Source of the DNA: Mycobacterium scrofulaceum
Lineage (GTDB): Bacteria; Actinomycetota; Actinomycetes; Mycobacteriales; Mycobacteriaceae
DNA: 64,000 nucleotides
Direction: 5' to 3'
Assembly: GCF_001667885.1 (NCBI RefSeq)
Contig: NZ_LZJW01000075.1
Coordinates: 124,001 to 188,000, forward strand
Shown: positions 42,641-51,463 of the stretch, one piece after another
How positions within the stretch are numbered: position 1 is the stretch's first letter
Layout: every line of letters starts with the position of its first letter
Position numbers and translations under genes: made by a program
Notes under the pieces: generated by a model
What the model was told of the DNA's origin: nothing
Database searches by the model: none
Seen by the model: the letters and a program-made list of their open reading frames with translations, nothing else

Positions 42641-42655
42641 CCACAGGAGAATCGC

Positions 42656-43522
42656 GTGCCTTCTATCGAGATCAACGGGGGAAACGTCGTCTACGAAATC
42701 CTCGGTGACTCAGGAGATCTCATCGCCTTGACGCCGGGCGGCCGGTTCAGTAAGGAGATCGAGGGTTTGCGGCCGCTCGCCGACGCGCTGGCCGCGGGCG
42801 GATACCGCGTGTTGCTGTGGGACCGGCCCAACTGCGGTGCTTCCGAGGTGCAATTCTACGGGCAGAGCGAATCACACATGCGCGCCGAGACACTGCACAA
42901 GCTGGTGACGGGGCTGGGATTCGAGCGCTGCATCCTCGCCGGGGGATCCGGCGGGGCACGCGATTCCATGCTGACCACGATGCTCTACCCGGAAATGGTC
43001 ACCAAGCTGGTGGTGTGGAACATCGTCGGCGGCATCTACGGCACCTTCGTGCTCGGCTCCTTCTACATCATCCCGAGCATCCTCGCGGTGCGCGGCACCG
43101 GCATGGACGGCGTGGTGAAGGTGGCCGAATGGCGCGACCGCATCGAGGAGAACCCCAACAACAAGCAGCGATTCCTCGACTTCGACCCCGACGAGTTCCT
43201 CAAGGTGATGCTGCGCTGGCTGAACGCGTTCGTCTCCAAGCCGGGGCAGACCATCCCGGGCGTCGAGGACGAGATGTTCGACCGAATTAAGGTCCCCACG
43301 TTGATCATTCGCGGCGGCGAGAACGACATGGATCACCCGAAGCGGACGTCGCTCGAGGTCAGTTGCCTGATCAAGGGATCGAAGCTGATCGATCCGCCGT
43401 GGCCGGAGGATGCGTGGGAACGCGCGTCCGAAGACCGCGCGGCGGGCCGGGTGCAGCACTTCAACATGTTCGACACGTGGGTGCAGGCGGCGCCCGCGAT
43501 CCTCGAGTTCCTGGGCTCGTGA
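42656..43522 (+). CDS. Alpha/beta hydrolase
   Basis: A 288-residue alpha/beta-hydrolase-fold protein. The nucleophile elbow is LAGGSGGARDS (G-x-S-x-G), and the LLWDRPNCGASE turn is typical of the fold. The acid is probably in IIRGGENDMDHP and the histidine near RVQHFNMFDTW. Such enzymes in catabolic clusters often cleave C-C bonds of ring-fission products or esters. GTG start with AGGAGA. Last gene of the 39974 operon. Confidence 0.85.
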   Translation: MPSIEINGGNVVYEILGDSGDLIALTPGGRFSKEIEGLRPLADALAAGGYRVLLWDRPNCGASEVQFYGQSESHMRAETLHKLVTGLGFERCILAGGSGGARDSMLTTMLYPEMVTKLVVWNIVGGIYGTFVLGSFYIIPSILAVRGTGMDGVVKVAEWRDRIEENPNNKQRFLDFDPDEFLKVMLRWLNAFVSKPGQTIPGVEDEMFDRIKVPTLIIRGGENDMDHPKRTSLEVSCLIKGSKLIDPPWPEDAWERASEDRAAGRVQHFNMFDTWVQAAPAILEFLGS

Positions 43523-43527
43523 TGGCG

Positions 43528-44001
43528 TTAGACGGTGCGGATGTGAACCTCGCAGTTGAGCGAGGCCTCGAGAGCCGTGTGGACCCGGCTCTCCGGGATG
43601 CGTTCGAGGTCCTGCTCCCGCAGCGTCACGTATACGATGTCGAATCCGTCTTCCCCGGGCATCCGTTCGATGTCACCGGTGAGCCCGAATCCGGCCAGCA
43701 CTCCGTGGGCGTCGTCGTCGGTTCCCCGGCTGATGAAGGTGACCACCCCGGGTACCGCAATGTCGCCGAACACCTTGGCGCACAGGTTCATTGCTCGCTG
43801 CTTGGCCGCGTCGCCGTCTTCGGCGACGATCAGCAATTCGACTTCCCGACGCCCCGCGGGCATGGCCGCGAGGTCGTTCTCGACCACGCCGGCGCCCGCC
43901 CGCGCCGCGAGCTCAAGGAGCGCTGCCATGCCGTCTCGTAGCTGCGCCGCCGTGGACACGCTTTGCGGGTCGACGTTGACGCGCACCACCGCAGTTCGCA
44001 T
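43528..44001 (-). CDS. Conserved-looking hypothetical protein, unknown function
   Basis: A 157-residue soluble protein starting MRTAVVRVNVDPQSVSTAAQL. It has alternating strands and helices: VVENDLAAMPAGRREVELLIVAEDGDAAKQ, GVVTFISRGTDDDAHGVLAGFGL, DIVYVTLREQD, and a C-terminus ASLNCEVHIRTV. No family recognised. It is divergent from the NuoF-like gene with only 36 bases between starts, so the two share a promoter region and perhaps a function. The longer open frame upstream runs antisense through the NuoF-like gene and was excluded. Confidence 0.72.
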   Translation of the reverse strand: MRTAVVRVNVDPQSVSTAAQLRDGMAALLELAARAGAGVVENDLAAMPAGRREVELLIVAEDGDAAKQRAMNLCAKVFGDIAVPGVVTFISRGTDDDAHGVLAGFGLTGDIERMPGEDGFDIVYVTLREQDLERIPESRVHTALEASLNCEVHIRTV

Positions 44002-44037
44002 GCGCGCAAGCGTAACCAAGATGATGGCGGACCGGCC

Positions 44038-45345
44038 GTGAGCACCGCGCAATCCACCCCCATCACCACCGCCACCGTGCCCGGCTGCGAACCGCGGCTG
44101 CTCTTCGGACCAACCGGCCACGCGCCCGAGGATGTCGCGGCGTACCGAGAGCGGGGCGGCTATCGGCCGCTCGCCGACGCCGATGGATTGCTGAGCGAGG
44201 TGGAGGCCAGCGGCCTGGTCGGTCGCGGTGGTGCCGCCTTCCCGCTGGCGATCAAGTTGCGCGCGGTGCGCGATAACGGCCGCATTGCCGGCGGCGCCGT
44301 GGTCGTCGCGAATGGCGAAGAGGGAGAACCGGCTTCGGTCAAGGACCGGTGGCTGCTGCGCAACCGGCCGCACCTGATCCTGGACGGGTTGCGGTTGGCC
44401 GCCGCGGTCGTGGGCACGAACCGCGCCCACGTCTACCTCTCCGATCCGGAATCGGCGCGCAGCGTCGAAAGGGCGCTCTCCGAGACCGATCCCGTCGCGC
44501 TCGGCGGTGTCACCGTCAGCATGCTGACCGTGCGGCCCGGATACGTGGCCGGCGAGGAAACCGCCGCCGTCCGCGCGCTCAACGGCGGGCCGGCCAAGCC
44601 GACGGACAAGCCGCCGCGGCCGTTCGAAGCCGGCGTCGACGATTGGCCCACGTTGGTGAGCAATGTCGAGACCCTGGCCCACCTGCCCTATCTGCAGTGC
44701 CACGGCGCCGGAGCGTTCCGCTCGCAAGGCACGTCGTTGTCGCCGGGGACGTTCCTGGCCACCATCACCGGCGCTGGCCGGCCGCCCGTTCTCTATGAAC
44801 TGCCGTACGGCCTAGCGTTCACCGAACTCCTTGCCCTGCACGGTGTTCCGTCGGAGCAGGTGCGCGGGGCGTTGATGGGCGGTTACTTCGCCGGCCTGCT
44901 CAACCGCCGCGTGCTGGAGACAACCTTGGACCACGAGACGATGCGGCGTGTCGGCAGCGGTTTGGGAGCGGGCGCCATCGCGCTGCTCACCGACGACTGC
45001 CCCGTCGCGGTCGCGGCGTCGGTGTTGGCCTACTTCGACCGGGAAAACGCCGGGCAATGCGGCTCGTGCTTCAACGGAACGGCGGCGATGGCGGCCGCGG
45101 CCGGTGCGCTGCGCGATGGCGCCGCGACGAAGGAAGACGTCGAACGGTTGCGCCGCTGGTCCGTGCTACTGCGCGGACGGGGCGCGTGCGCGACGCTGGA
45201 CGCCGCCACCAACGTCGCGGCCGGCCTACTCGGCGAGTTTCCGGGCGAAGTCACCGCACATCTCGACGGCACGTGCCAGGGCTGCGCTCGCGGCGCGTTC
45301 CGCGCCGACCGTCCCTACGAGGCGGAAGCTTTGAGGCTCGCATGA
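44038..45345 (+). CDS. NuoF-like NADH-binding flavoprotein with SLBB and Fe-S domains
   Basis: A 435-residue protein of the complex I 51-kDa (NuoF) type. The NADH/FMN region shows GLVGRGGAAFPLAIKLRAV (glycine-rich loop) and VVANGEEGEPASVKDR. An SLBB domain follows. The C-terminal cluster domain has ENAGQCGSCFNGTAAM and a later RGACATLDA cysteine, close to the four-cysteine N3 site of NuoF. No nuoE or other complex I genes are near. The stop overlaps a ferredoxin gene (ATGA), so it is probably an NADH:ferredoxin reductase feeding P450 or Rieske enzymes. GTG start. Confidence 0.87.
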   Translation: MSTAQSTPITTATVPGCEPRLLFGPTGHAPEDVAAYRERGGYRPLADADGLLSEVEASGLVGRGGAAFPLAIKLRAVRDNGRIAGGAVVVANGEEGEPASVKDRWLLRNRPHLILDGLRLAAAVVGTNRAHVYLSDPESARSVERALSETDPVALGGVTVSMLTVRPGYVAGEETAAVRALNGGPAKPTDKPPRPFEAGVDDWPTLVSNVETLAHLPYLQCHGAGAFRSQGTSLSPGTFLATITGAGRPPVLYELPYGLAFTELLALHGVPSEQVRGALMGGYFAGLLNRRVLETTLDHETMRRVGSGLGAGAIALLTDDCPVAVAASVLAYFDRENAGQCGSCFNGTAAMAAAAGALRDGAATKEDVERLRRWSVLLRGRGACATLDAATNVAAGLLGEFPGEVTAHLDGTCQGCARGAFRADRPYEAEALRLA

Positions 45346-45638
45346 AAATCCGCTTGGACCGCACTGTCTGCGATGGTTTCGGCATCTGCGCCAAATACGC
45401 GCCCGGATACTTCTCCCTTGACGACTGGGGTTACGCGTCCCTTATCGGCGACGGCACCGTGGCGGAGTCGGATCGCGATGCGGTGATGCGCGCGCTGATG
45501 GACTGCCCGGTGCACGCCATCGCCGAGATCGGCGAGCGTACATACCCCACACCCCGCCCCCCGCTCGCCGACGCGGACGACCCGGCCGAGCGGCTCAAAA
45601 CCGAAGAGAACGAGGCGGAGTGGGGATTCACCCGCTGA
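45342..45638 (+). CDS. [3Fe-4S]-type ferredoxin, CxxFxxC variant, with C-terminal extension
   Basis: A 98-residue ferredoxin with Cys10-x2-Phe13-x2-Cys16 and Cys55-Pro. The variable cluster residue is phenylalanine, which cannot bind iron, so a [3Fe-4S] cluster is expected. After the ferredoxin core there is a 36-residue polar extension (PTPRPPLADADDPAERLKTEENEAEWGFTR region), absent from the other three. It is translationally coupled to the NuoF-like flavoprotein, probably its redox partner. The 3' end overlaps the convergent LLM gene by 11 bases. Confidence 0.92.
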   Translation: MKIRLDRTVCDGFGICAKYAPGYFSLDDWGYASLIGDGTVAESDRDAVMRALMDCPVHAIAEIGERTYPTPRPPLADADDPAERLKTEENEAEWGFTR

Positions 45639-46590
45639 TCACCGGGCAGAGCGACGACAGGAATTCCTGGGTCCGCAGCCGCGATGCGGCGCGTTCGGTG
45701 GTGTCCTTGCCTAGGGGGACGATTCGCGCCGCGAGATCGGTGACACCCGCGTCCCGGTATCGGCGCAGCCGCGCGAGGATGGTCGCCTCGTCACCTGCCG
45801 CCATGGTGTCGCCGACGTCCTCGGCATCCCCGTGCTCGAGCAGGCGCACGTAGTTCGGGGAGAAATCCGCATGCCCGAGGACCTCACTGGCGTAGGCGCG
45901 GGCGTCGTCGGTCTCGGTGGGCGAACAGAGTGCAATCGGGACGCCGGCGACGATTCGTGGCGCGGGCCGCCCGGCCCGGTCGGCCGCCGCGGTGATGCGC
46001 GGCACGACGTAGTCGGCGATCGCCCGCTCGTCCGCCATCCAGAGGATCGTGCCCCCTGTTCGCTCGCCCGCCAGCCGCAGCATCGTCGGCCCGAGCGCCG
46101 CCAACAGGACCGGAACCTGGCATGTGTCAGTCACATCCACCGGTCCGTGGACGTGGTAGGTGTCGTTGTCGACATCGACGGAACCCGGACCGGCGAACGA
46201 CGCGTCGAGCACATCGAGATAGTCGGCCACCACGCGCGCCGGGCGGTCGTAGGCCAATCCGAGCTGGCCGTTGATGATCCAGTGGTGCGAGGGCCCGATG
46301 CCGAGCGTGAACCGCCCTCCGCAGGCGATCTGGGTGGTCAGGGCCTGCTGCGCCATGATCATCGGATGGCGGGTCTGAATCGGCACGACCGCCGTCCCAA
46401 GCTCGATGCCGCCGGTGGCCTGCCCGATCAGCGCGACGACGGTGAGCGCGTCGAGGTAGCCGGGGACTTGGGGCATCCAAAACGTGGTGAAGCCCGCGTT
46501 TTCGGCCGCGACGGCGTCGCCGGTCACGCCGGCCAGCCGGTCGGCCCGCGGGCGCTCCTTGTCGGAGCCGACCATCATGCCGATGCGCAT
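45628..46590 (-). CDS. LLM-class (luciferase-like, probably F420-dependent) oxidoreductase
   Basis: A 320-residue luciferase-like monooxygenase-fold protein. It opens MRIGMMVGSDKERP and has FTTFWMPQVPGYLDALTVVALIG, IELGTAVVPIQTRHPMIMAQQALT, and GRFTLGIGPSHHWIIN, the usual pattern of mycobacterial F420-linked members. It would reduce or oxidise a substrate with F420 or FMN. It is the last gene of a three-gene operon with an epimerase-like SDR and an unknown protein. Confidence 0.9.
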   Translation of the reverse strand: MRIGMMVGSDKERPRADRLAGVTGDAVAAENAGFTTFWMPQVPGYLDALTVVALIGQATGGIELGTAVVPIQTRHPMIMAQQALTTQIACGGRFTLGIGPSHHWIINGQLGLAYDRPARVVADYLDVLDASFAGPGSVDVDNDTYHVHGPVDVTDTCQVPVLLAALGPTMLRLAGERTGGTILWMADERAIADYVVPRITAAADRAGRPAPRIVAGVPIALCSPTETDDARAYASEVLGHADFSPNYVRLLEHGDAEDVGDTMAAGDEATILARLRRYRDAGVTDLAARIVPLGKDTTERAASRLRTQEFLSSLCPVISG

Positions 46591-46602
46591 GCGCCCCCAC
46601 GC

Positions 46603-47346
46603 CTATGGCACATGGCGGTCCCATTCGAACGGCACCACCGCGAAAAACGGTGCGGCGAAAAGCGGTTCGACACCTGACTCTTCCCAGCGGTCGGATAGCA
46701 CCGGCCGCAGCCGCTCCGCCGTGCCGACCGGATCGTCATCGAGGAAGCAATACGTGATCGATTGCCCCCCAGGGGCGCTTGCCAGGTTCGCGTCGACCTC
46801 TCGCGACGCCGCCGACCAGACGCCGGCGACGCCGGCCACATCCAGCAGTCGGTCCGCTGCCGCCGCCCCTCGCTCGAGCAACAGGAACGCGCCCCGCACG
46901 GGCATCCAGGGCAGGACGTCCGATCCCACCTTCACCCGCGGCGCCGCCGCCTTGTCCCGCACCTCGTACACGCCGCGCTCCACCGGCGGCAGCAGCGTGA
47001 TCTTGCGGCCGGCGTTCCCGAGCGCCGTGGACAGCTCGTTGAATCCGCGCAACCCGGCATCCTCGGTGAAGAAGTACGTCATCACGTGGTCGACCGCGTC
47101 CAACGGTCCCGCGCTGATCGCCCGGGCGGAGCGGCAGGCGGGCGTTGACACCAACCGCAGCGAGGCGCGCACCGCGGCCAACCGGTGCTGCTCGGGCCGA
47201 TGATCAAGGGTGTGCCAGCGCAGGTACTCGGCGTCCAGTCCGTCGGGATGGCGAGTCGCCATGGAGACGAACAGCGTGGTGATGTCGCCCCGCCCGGCGG
47301 CGAGGATCTTGCCAACCTGATCCGATGGCGTGCCGGGAAGCTGCAT
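46603..47346 (-). CDS. Hypothetical protein, possible alpha/beta-barrel repeats
   Basis: A 247-residue soluble protein with the segment TTLFVSMATRHPDGLDAEYLRWHTLDHRPEQHRL, which recalls EthD/Dabb-type ferredoxin-like domains, and a second similar strand-helix section around residues 140-240 ending FFAVVPFEWDRHVP. No firm family assignment is possible. It lies between the epimerase-like SDR and LLM genes, with 12 bases on each side, indicating one operon. The start at ATG 47346 was chosen; a GTG five codons upstream is possible. Confidence 0.68.
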   Translation of the reverse strand: MQLPGTPSDQVGKILAAGRGDITTLFVSMATRHPDGLDAEYLRWHTLDHRPEQHRLAAVRASLRLVSTPACRSARAISAGPLDAVDHVMTYFFTEDAGLRGFNELSTALGNAGRKITLLPPVERGVYEVRDKAAAPRVKVGSDVLPWMPVRGAFLLLERGAAAADRLLDVAGVAGVWSAASREVDANLASAPGGQSITYCFLDDDPVGTAERLRPVLSDRWEESGVEPLFAAPFFAVVPFEWDRHVP

Positions 47347-47357
47347 GGCTAGTCCCC

Positions 47358-48278
47358 TCACGATGGAGTCGAATCGTATTCGGATAACACGATTTCGGGG
47401 TGTCGGGCCGCGATCATGCGCCGGAAGCCCTCGCGCCAGGGCACTTTCGTGCGGCCGAGCACCTCGTGCATGTGGGTGACGTCCGGCCATAGCGGCGTGT
47501 GCGCTTCGGGGGTGTATTCGAAACGCGGTTCGACACCCACCAACCGGCCCATGAAGGCGCAGTAGTCTTCGACGCTGACCGTTTCGCTGCCGGCCCAGTT
47601 CACCACGACCGGCGGCACCGCGGCGACTTCCATGGCGCGGATGCCCAGTTCCACGTAGTCGTCTTCGTAGATCGGGTTGTAGTTGTTCGGCTTGTCGGGA
47701 TGCAGCCGGATGGGCCTGCCCGCCAACATCGCATCGAGGCGGTCGGCGGCCGCACCGCCCTGGGGGCCGTAAGTCGAACAAATGCGGATGATGGTGAGCG
47801 GAATCTGGTAGTGCTTGGCGATCCAGGTGCACACCGCTTCGGCGGCGACCTTGGAGATGCTGTAGTTCGCGCGCAGGGGCACCCCCGGCGGATCTGCCTC
47901 GGTCAGCGGTCGCCGCCCCTGGTAGGCGTAGATCGAGCCGGTCGAGCAGAAGACAAAACCCTTGGCAGCGCGGCAGTGGTAGAGCAGCTCGCCGGACATC
48001 TGGGCGTTGGTTTCGACGCAGCGGTTCCAGTCGCCCGTGCCGGGGTCCACCGCGGCATGAAAAACGTAAGTGAAATCGTTTGGGAGACCGGCGAAATCGC
48101 CTGTGCCGATATCCAGCGCGAGGGGCTTGATGCCGGCGGCGACCAGCCTCTCTCGACCGGCGGGGTCGGTGAACCGCGCGGCCCCCCAGACCTCGTTCGA
48201 TGCCGCCAGAGCCCGCGCGATGGGAAACGCGATCTTGCCCGTCGCCCCGGTGATCAAAATCTTCTCCGCGTTCAGCAA
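47358..48278 (-). CDS. NAD-dependent epimerase/dehydratase-family (extended SDR)
   Basis: A 306-residue extended SDR. The cofactor loop is ITGATGKIAFPIARAL. The active-site Tyr and Lys lie in RANYSISKVAAEAV, with the serine in FCSTGSIYAY. The ICSTYGPQGG and NPIYEDDYVELG segments are typical of epimerases and 3-beta-HSD-like reductases. It starts at TTG 48278, supported by a well-placed CGGAGG. Substrate unknown; a hydroxysteroid- or CoA-linked alcohol is possible. First gene of the operon 48278-45628. Confidence 0.88.
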   Translation of the reverse strand: MLNAEKILITGATGKIAFPIARALAASNEVWGAARFTDPAGRERLVAAGIKPLALDIGTGDFAGLPNDFTYVFHAAVDPGTGDWNRCVETNAQMSGELLYHCRAAKGFVFCSTGSIYAYQGRRPLTEADPPGVPLRANYSISKVAAEAVCTWIAKHYQIPLTIIRICSTYGPQGGAAADRLDAMLAGRPIRLHPDKPNNYNPIYEDDYVELGIRAMEVAAVPPVVVNWAGSETVSVEDYCAFMGRLVGVEPRFEYTPEAHTPLWPDVTHMHEVLGRTKVPWREGFRRMIAARHPEIVLSEYDSTPS

Positions 48279-48468
48279 CCAGACCTCCGATCATGACCGA
48301 GGTAAATGTGAAGTACTTGATATCTCGTGGGGCAGCATAACGCCCGCCGGAAAGGAAATCTTGCGTGCGGTCGGCAGGTGTCGGCGAACCATTTTGACCA
48401 TGGTCGTGGCGGTCTGAACGGAATAAGCTGAATCCGCCAGGGTCACGATGACCCCATCGGGAGGCACC

Positions 48469-48792
48469 ATGAGGTGGTTTATTCGTCGCCTGACCGCCGC
48501 CCTAGCGGTCGCCTTCGCCGCGGCGGCGGTCATGGCGATCGCGCCGCCGGGAATCAGCTCGGCGGATTGCGATCACAACATGTCGTTCAATCCGGTGACC
48601 CTCGCCTGCAAACCGCCACCTCCGCCGCCACCGCCCTGGTACACGCCGCCACCGCCATACGCGCCGTCATTCGCCGGGCAAAATGTGCCGCCGCCTCCGC
48701 CGCAGCCGTGGTGGACATCGGAGCCCCCGATGTGGAGCGTCGGTTTTCACCAGTGGGGCATTTACCTGAACGGCGTCTGGGTGCCCCTCTGA
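48469..48792 (+). CDS. Small secreted proline-rich protein
   Basis: A 107-residue exported protein with a signal peptide (LTAALAVAFAAAAVMAIAPPGISSA) and a mature part of about 70 residues. A cysteine pair (DCDHN...LAC) is followed by two poly-proline runs and a tryptophan-rich end (WWTSEPPMWSVGFHQWGIYLNGVWVPL). The start at ATG 48469 follows GGGAGG; ATG 48448 is also in frame. Envelope location likely; function unknown. Confidence 0.72.
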   Translation: MRWFIRRLTAALAVAFAAAAVMAIAPPGISSADCDHNMSFNPVTLACKPPPPPPPPWYTPPPPYAPSFAGQNVPPPPPQPWWTSEPPMWSVGFHQWGIYLNGVWVPL

Positions 48793-48862
48793 GCGGCCAT
48801 GCCGCGTTCCCCCATTTCAGGTGGGCAGGAACCATGGGCCTCGATCGCACCCGCGTGCGAGT

Positions 48863-48877
48863 GATAACGTAATTCTC
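48863..48877. promoter_or_regulatory. GATAAC-N3-ATTCTC operator-like site (two mismatches)
   Basis: One half-site is perfect (ATTCTC) and the other differs at two positions from the shared palindrome. It lies 58 bases upstream of the DUF35-thiolase fusion gene, in the same position class as the exact copies. Confidence 0.38.
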
Positions 48878-48935
48878 CGATTCGTATAACGGCCCTACCA
48901 TGCCGCATCGGGGCCGTTCGGCTCGCGGAGGTGAC

Positions 48936-50591
48936 GTGTCAGCAGCACCGGGCCGACCGCTGCCCCTGGTCACGCAGGACAACGAGTTCTTCTGGACCTC
49001 CGGAGCCGACGGCAAGCTCCGGCTGCAGGAATGCCAGTCCTGCCAATCGCTGATCCATCCGCCCGCGCCCGTGTGCCGGTACTGCCGCTCACTGGATGTC
49101 GGGGTGCGTGCCGTCTCCGGAAGGGCAACGCTCGCCGGGTTCACCATCAACGAAAGGTTCAGCCTGCCCGGGCTGGCCGCGCCGTACGTGATCGCGCAGG
49201 TGGCGATCGCCGAAGATCCGCGAATTCGGTTGACCACCAACATCGTTGAGTGCGAGTTCGATCGGCTGGAACTGGGCCAGCAGGTCGAGGTCGTCTTCGA
49301 GCAGGTCGAGGACGTGTGGTTTCCGCTGTTCCGTCCGGTCCCGAATGCCGAAACCGGCCCCTTGCCGTCCGACGAGATAGCGCCGGAGCGCTTCGGCGAC
49401 CACGTGCGCCCGATGCTGACAACGGAGAAGTTCGAGGACAAGGTCGCGCTGACCGGGACCGGCATGTCGCCGATCGGTCGCCGGCTGATGCAGCCGCCGT
49501 TGGCGCTGACGGTGCAGGCGTGCGAAGCGGCCATCGCCGACGCCGGCCTGACCTTCGCCGACATCGACGGCCTGTCCACCTATCCCGGCGCTCTCACCGT
49601 GGCGGGAATGGGCGAAGGCGGCGTGACCGCGCTGGAAGCCGCACTCGGCATCCGGCCGACGTGGCACAACGGCGCGATGGAAACGTTCGGACCGGGTGGC
49701 TCGTTGATCGCCGCGATGCTTGCGGTCGCCGGCGGGCTCGCGCGGCACGTGCTGTGCTTCCGGACGGTGTGGGAAGCCACCCACGGCGAGCTCATGAAGC
49801 AGGGCAAGATCAGCCCGTCGATGGGCCGGATGTCGGGCTGGCAGATGCCATTCGGCGCGACGTCCGCGGCGCACACCTTGGCGATGAACGCCCAGCGGCA
49901 CTTTCACCGCTACGGCACCACCAAGGAGACCCTGGGCTGGATCGCGTTGAATCAGCGGGCCAACGCCGAGCTCAACCCGACCGCGATCTACCGGTCGCCG
50001 ATGACGATGGACGACTACCTCAACGCGCGGCCCATCACCACGCCGTTCGGTCTCTACGACTGCGACGTGCCCTGCGACGGCGCGATCGCCGTCATCGTCT
50101 CCGCCGTCGACGCCGCGCGTGACCTCGCCAAGCCGCCCGTCCTGGTCGAGGCGGTGGGCACGCAGATCGTCGAGCGTATCGACTGGGACCAAAGCACTCT
50201 CACCCACGAACCGCAGGTGCTGGGCCAGGCGGCGCACGTGTGGACGCGAACCTCCCTGCGCCCCGCCGATGTCGACGTCGCCGAGCTCTACGACGGCTTC
50301 ACCATGAACTGTCTGTCCTGGATCGAGGCGCTGGGATTCTGCGAAATCGGCGAGGCCAAAGAGTTTCTGGACGGCGGCAAGAACATCGCCCGTGACGGCC
50401 TGTTGCCGCTGAACACCCACGGCGGCCAGCTGTCGCACGGGCGCACCCACGGCATGGGCCTCGTCCACGAGGCCATCACCCAGCTGCGCGGGGAGGCCGG
50501 CGATCGCCAGGTCGCCGACGCCCGCGTCGGCGTCGTCAGCAGCGGCGGACTCACGCCCAGCGGTGTGCTGCTGCTTCGGGCCGATACATGA
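48936..50591 (+). CDS. DUF35 (Zn-ribbon/OB-fold)-thiolase fusion, Ltp2-like aldolase
   Basis: A 551-residue two-domain protein. Residues about 10-140 are a DUF35 domain: a rubredoxin-like zinc ribbon (CQSCQSLIHPPAPVCRYC, two CxxC pairs) and an OB fold (GRATLAGFTINERFSL). Residues about 165-550 are a thiolase-fold lipid-transfer-protein-type domain (LALTVQACEAAIADAGLTFADIDGLSTYP; C-terminal HGGQLSHGRTHGMG). In steroid catabolism a separate DUF35 protein (on ChsH2) binds the Ltp2 aldolase that cleaves side chains; here both are one chain. It starts at GTG 48936 behind GGAGGTG and heads a four-gene operon. Confidence 0.9.
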   Translation: MSAAPGRPLPLVTQDNEFFWTSGADGKLRLQECQSCQSLIHPPAPVCRYCRSLDVGVRAVSGRATLAGFTINERFSLPGLAAPYVIAQVAIAEDPRIRLTTNIVECEFDRLELGQQVEVVFEQVEDVWFPLFRPVPNAETGPLPSDEIAPERFGDHVRPMLTTEKFEDKVALTGTGMSPIGRRLMQPPLALTVQACEAAIADAGLTFADIDGLSTYPGALTVAGMGEGGVTALEAALGIRPTWHNGAMETFGPGGSLIAAMLAVAGGLARHVLCFRTVWEATHGELMKQGKISPSMGRMSGWQMPFGATSAAHTLAMNAQRHFHRYGTTKETLGWIALNQRANAELNPTAIYRSPMTMDDYLNARPITTPFGLYDCDVPCDGAIAVIVSAVDAARDLAKPPVLVEAVGTQIVERIDWDQSTLTHEPQVLGQAAHVWTRTSLRPADVDVAELYDGFTMNCLSWIEALGFCEIGEAKEFLDGGKNIARDGLLPLNTHGGQLSHGRTHGMGLVHEAITQLRGEAGDRQVADARVGVVSSGGLTPSGVLLLRADT

Positions 50592-51463
50592 GTGCGCCGC
50601 GACCCAGGCTGGTGATCGTCGACGGGGTGCCGATGTCGGCGCTGGTCGCCGAGGCCGACCAACCCAAGGCCGTGATCGTGGCGATCCACGGGGGCGGCAC
50701 CACCGCAATGTACTTCGACTGCCCGGGCCATCCCTCGTATTCGCTGTTGCGGACCGGCGCGGCAGCCGGATTCACCGTGGTGGCGATCGACCGGCCGGGC
50801 TACGGCAGCTCCGCGCCCTATCCGGAGGCGATGGCCGCGGGCGATCAGCGCGTCAACCTGGCGTACGGTGCGGTCGAGCGCATTCTCGGTGACCGGCCGC
50901 GCGGCGCGGGCCTGTTCGTGATGGGGCATTCGGGCGGCTGCGAGCTGACGATGCGGATGGCCGCCGACGAGCGCGGTGCCGATCTGCTCGGCATCGAATT
51001 GGCCGGCACCGGTCGGCACTACCACCCCGCGGCCAAGGAGATACTCAAAACGGCGACCCGCGAACGACGCCCATCGGGGATGCGCGAGCTGCTGTGGAGC
51101 CCGGAACACCTGTATCCGCCCGAGGTTCTCGGCGGCGCGACGGTGTCCCCCTCTGCGCCGTCGTACGAGGATCAAATGGTGTCGGACTGGGCGCGCCAGA
51201 CTTTTCCGACGCTGGCCCCGGCCGTGCGGGTGCCTGTGCACTTCAGCATCGCCGAACACGAGAAAGTCTGGCAGGCCGACGATTCGGCGGTGCAGCAGAT
51301 CACCGCGATGTTCTCCGCCGCGCCGCGCTTCACCGTGCACCGGCAGCCCGGGGCGGGGCACAACATCAGCCTCGGCCACACCGCCGCGGATTATCACGCG
51401 GAGGTCCTTGCGTTCGTCGACGAATGCGTGACGGCATCGGGTTCGGAAGAGGCCACCGGATGA
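50588..51463 (+). CDS. Alpha/beta hydrolase
   Basis: A 291-residue alpha/beta hydrolase. The oxyanion loop is IHGGGTTAMYF, the nucleophile elbow is VMGHSGGCEL (G-x-S-x-G), and the catalytic histidine is probably in GAGHNISLGH near the C-terminus. ATGA overlaps join it to the fusion gene before and the dehydrogenase after, so it should act on the same pathway, perhaps as a thioesterase or ester/C-C hydrolase. No lid domain clearly typed. Confidence 0.88.
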   Translation: MSAPRPRLVIVDGVPMSALVAEADQPKAVIVAIHGGGTTAMYFDCPGHPSYSLLRTGAAAGFTVVAIDRPGYGSSAPYPEAMAAGDQRVNLAYGAVERILGDRPRGAGLFVMGHSGGCELTMRMAADERGADLLGIELAGTGRHYHPAAKEILKTATRERRPSGMRELLWSPEHLYPPEVLGGATVSPSAPSYEDQMVSDWARQTFPTLAPAVRVPVHFSIAEHEKVWQADDSAVQQITAMFSAAPRFTVHRQPGAGHNISLGHTAADYHAEVLAFVDECVTASGSEEATG

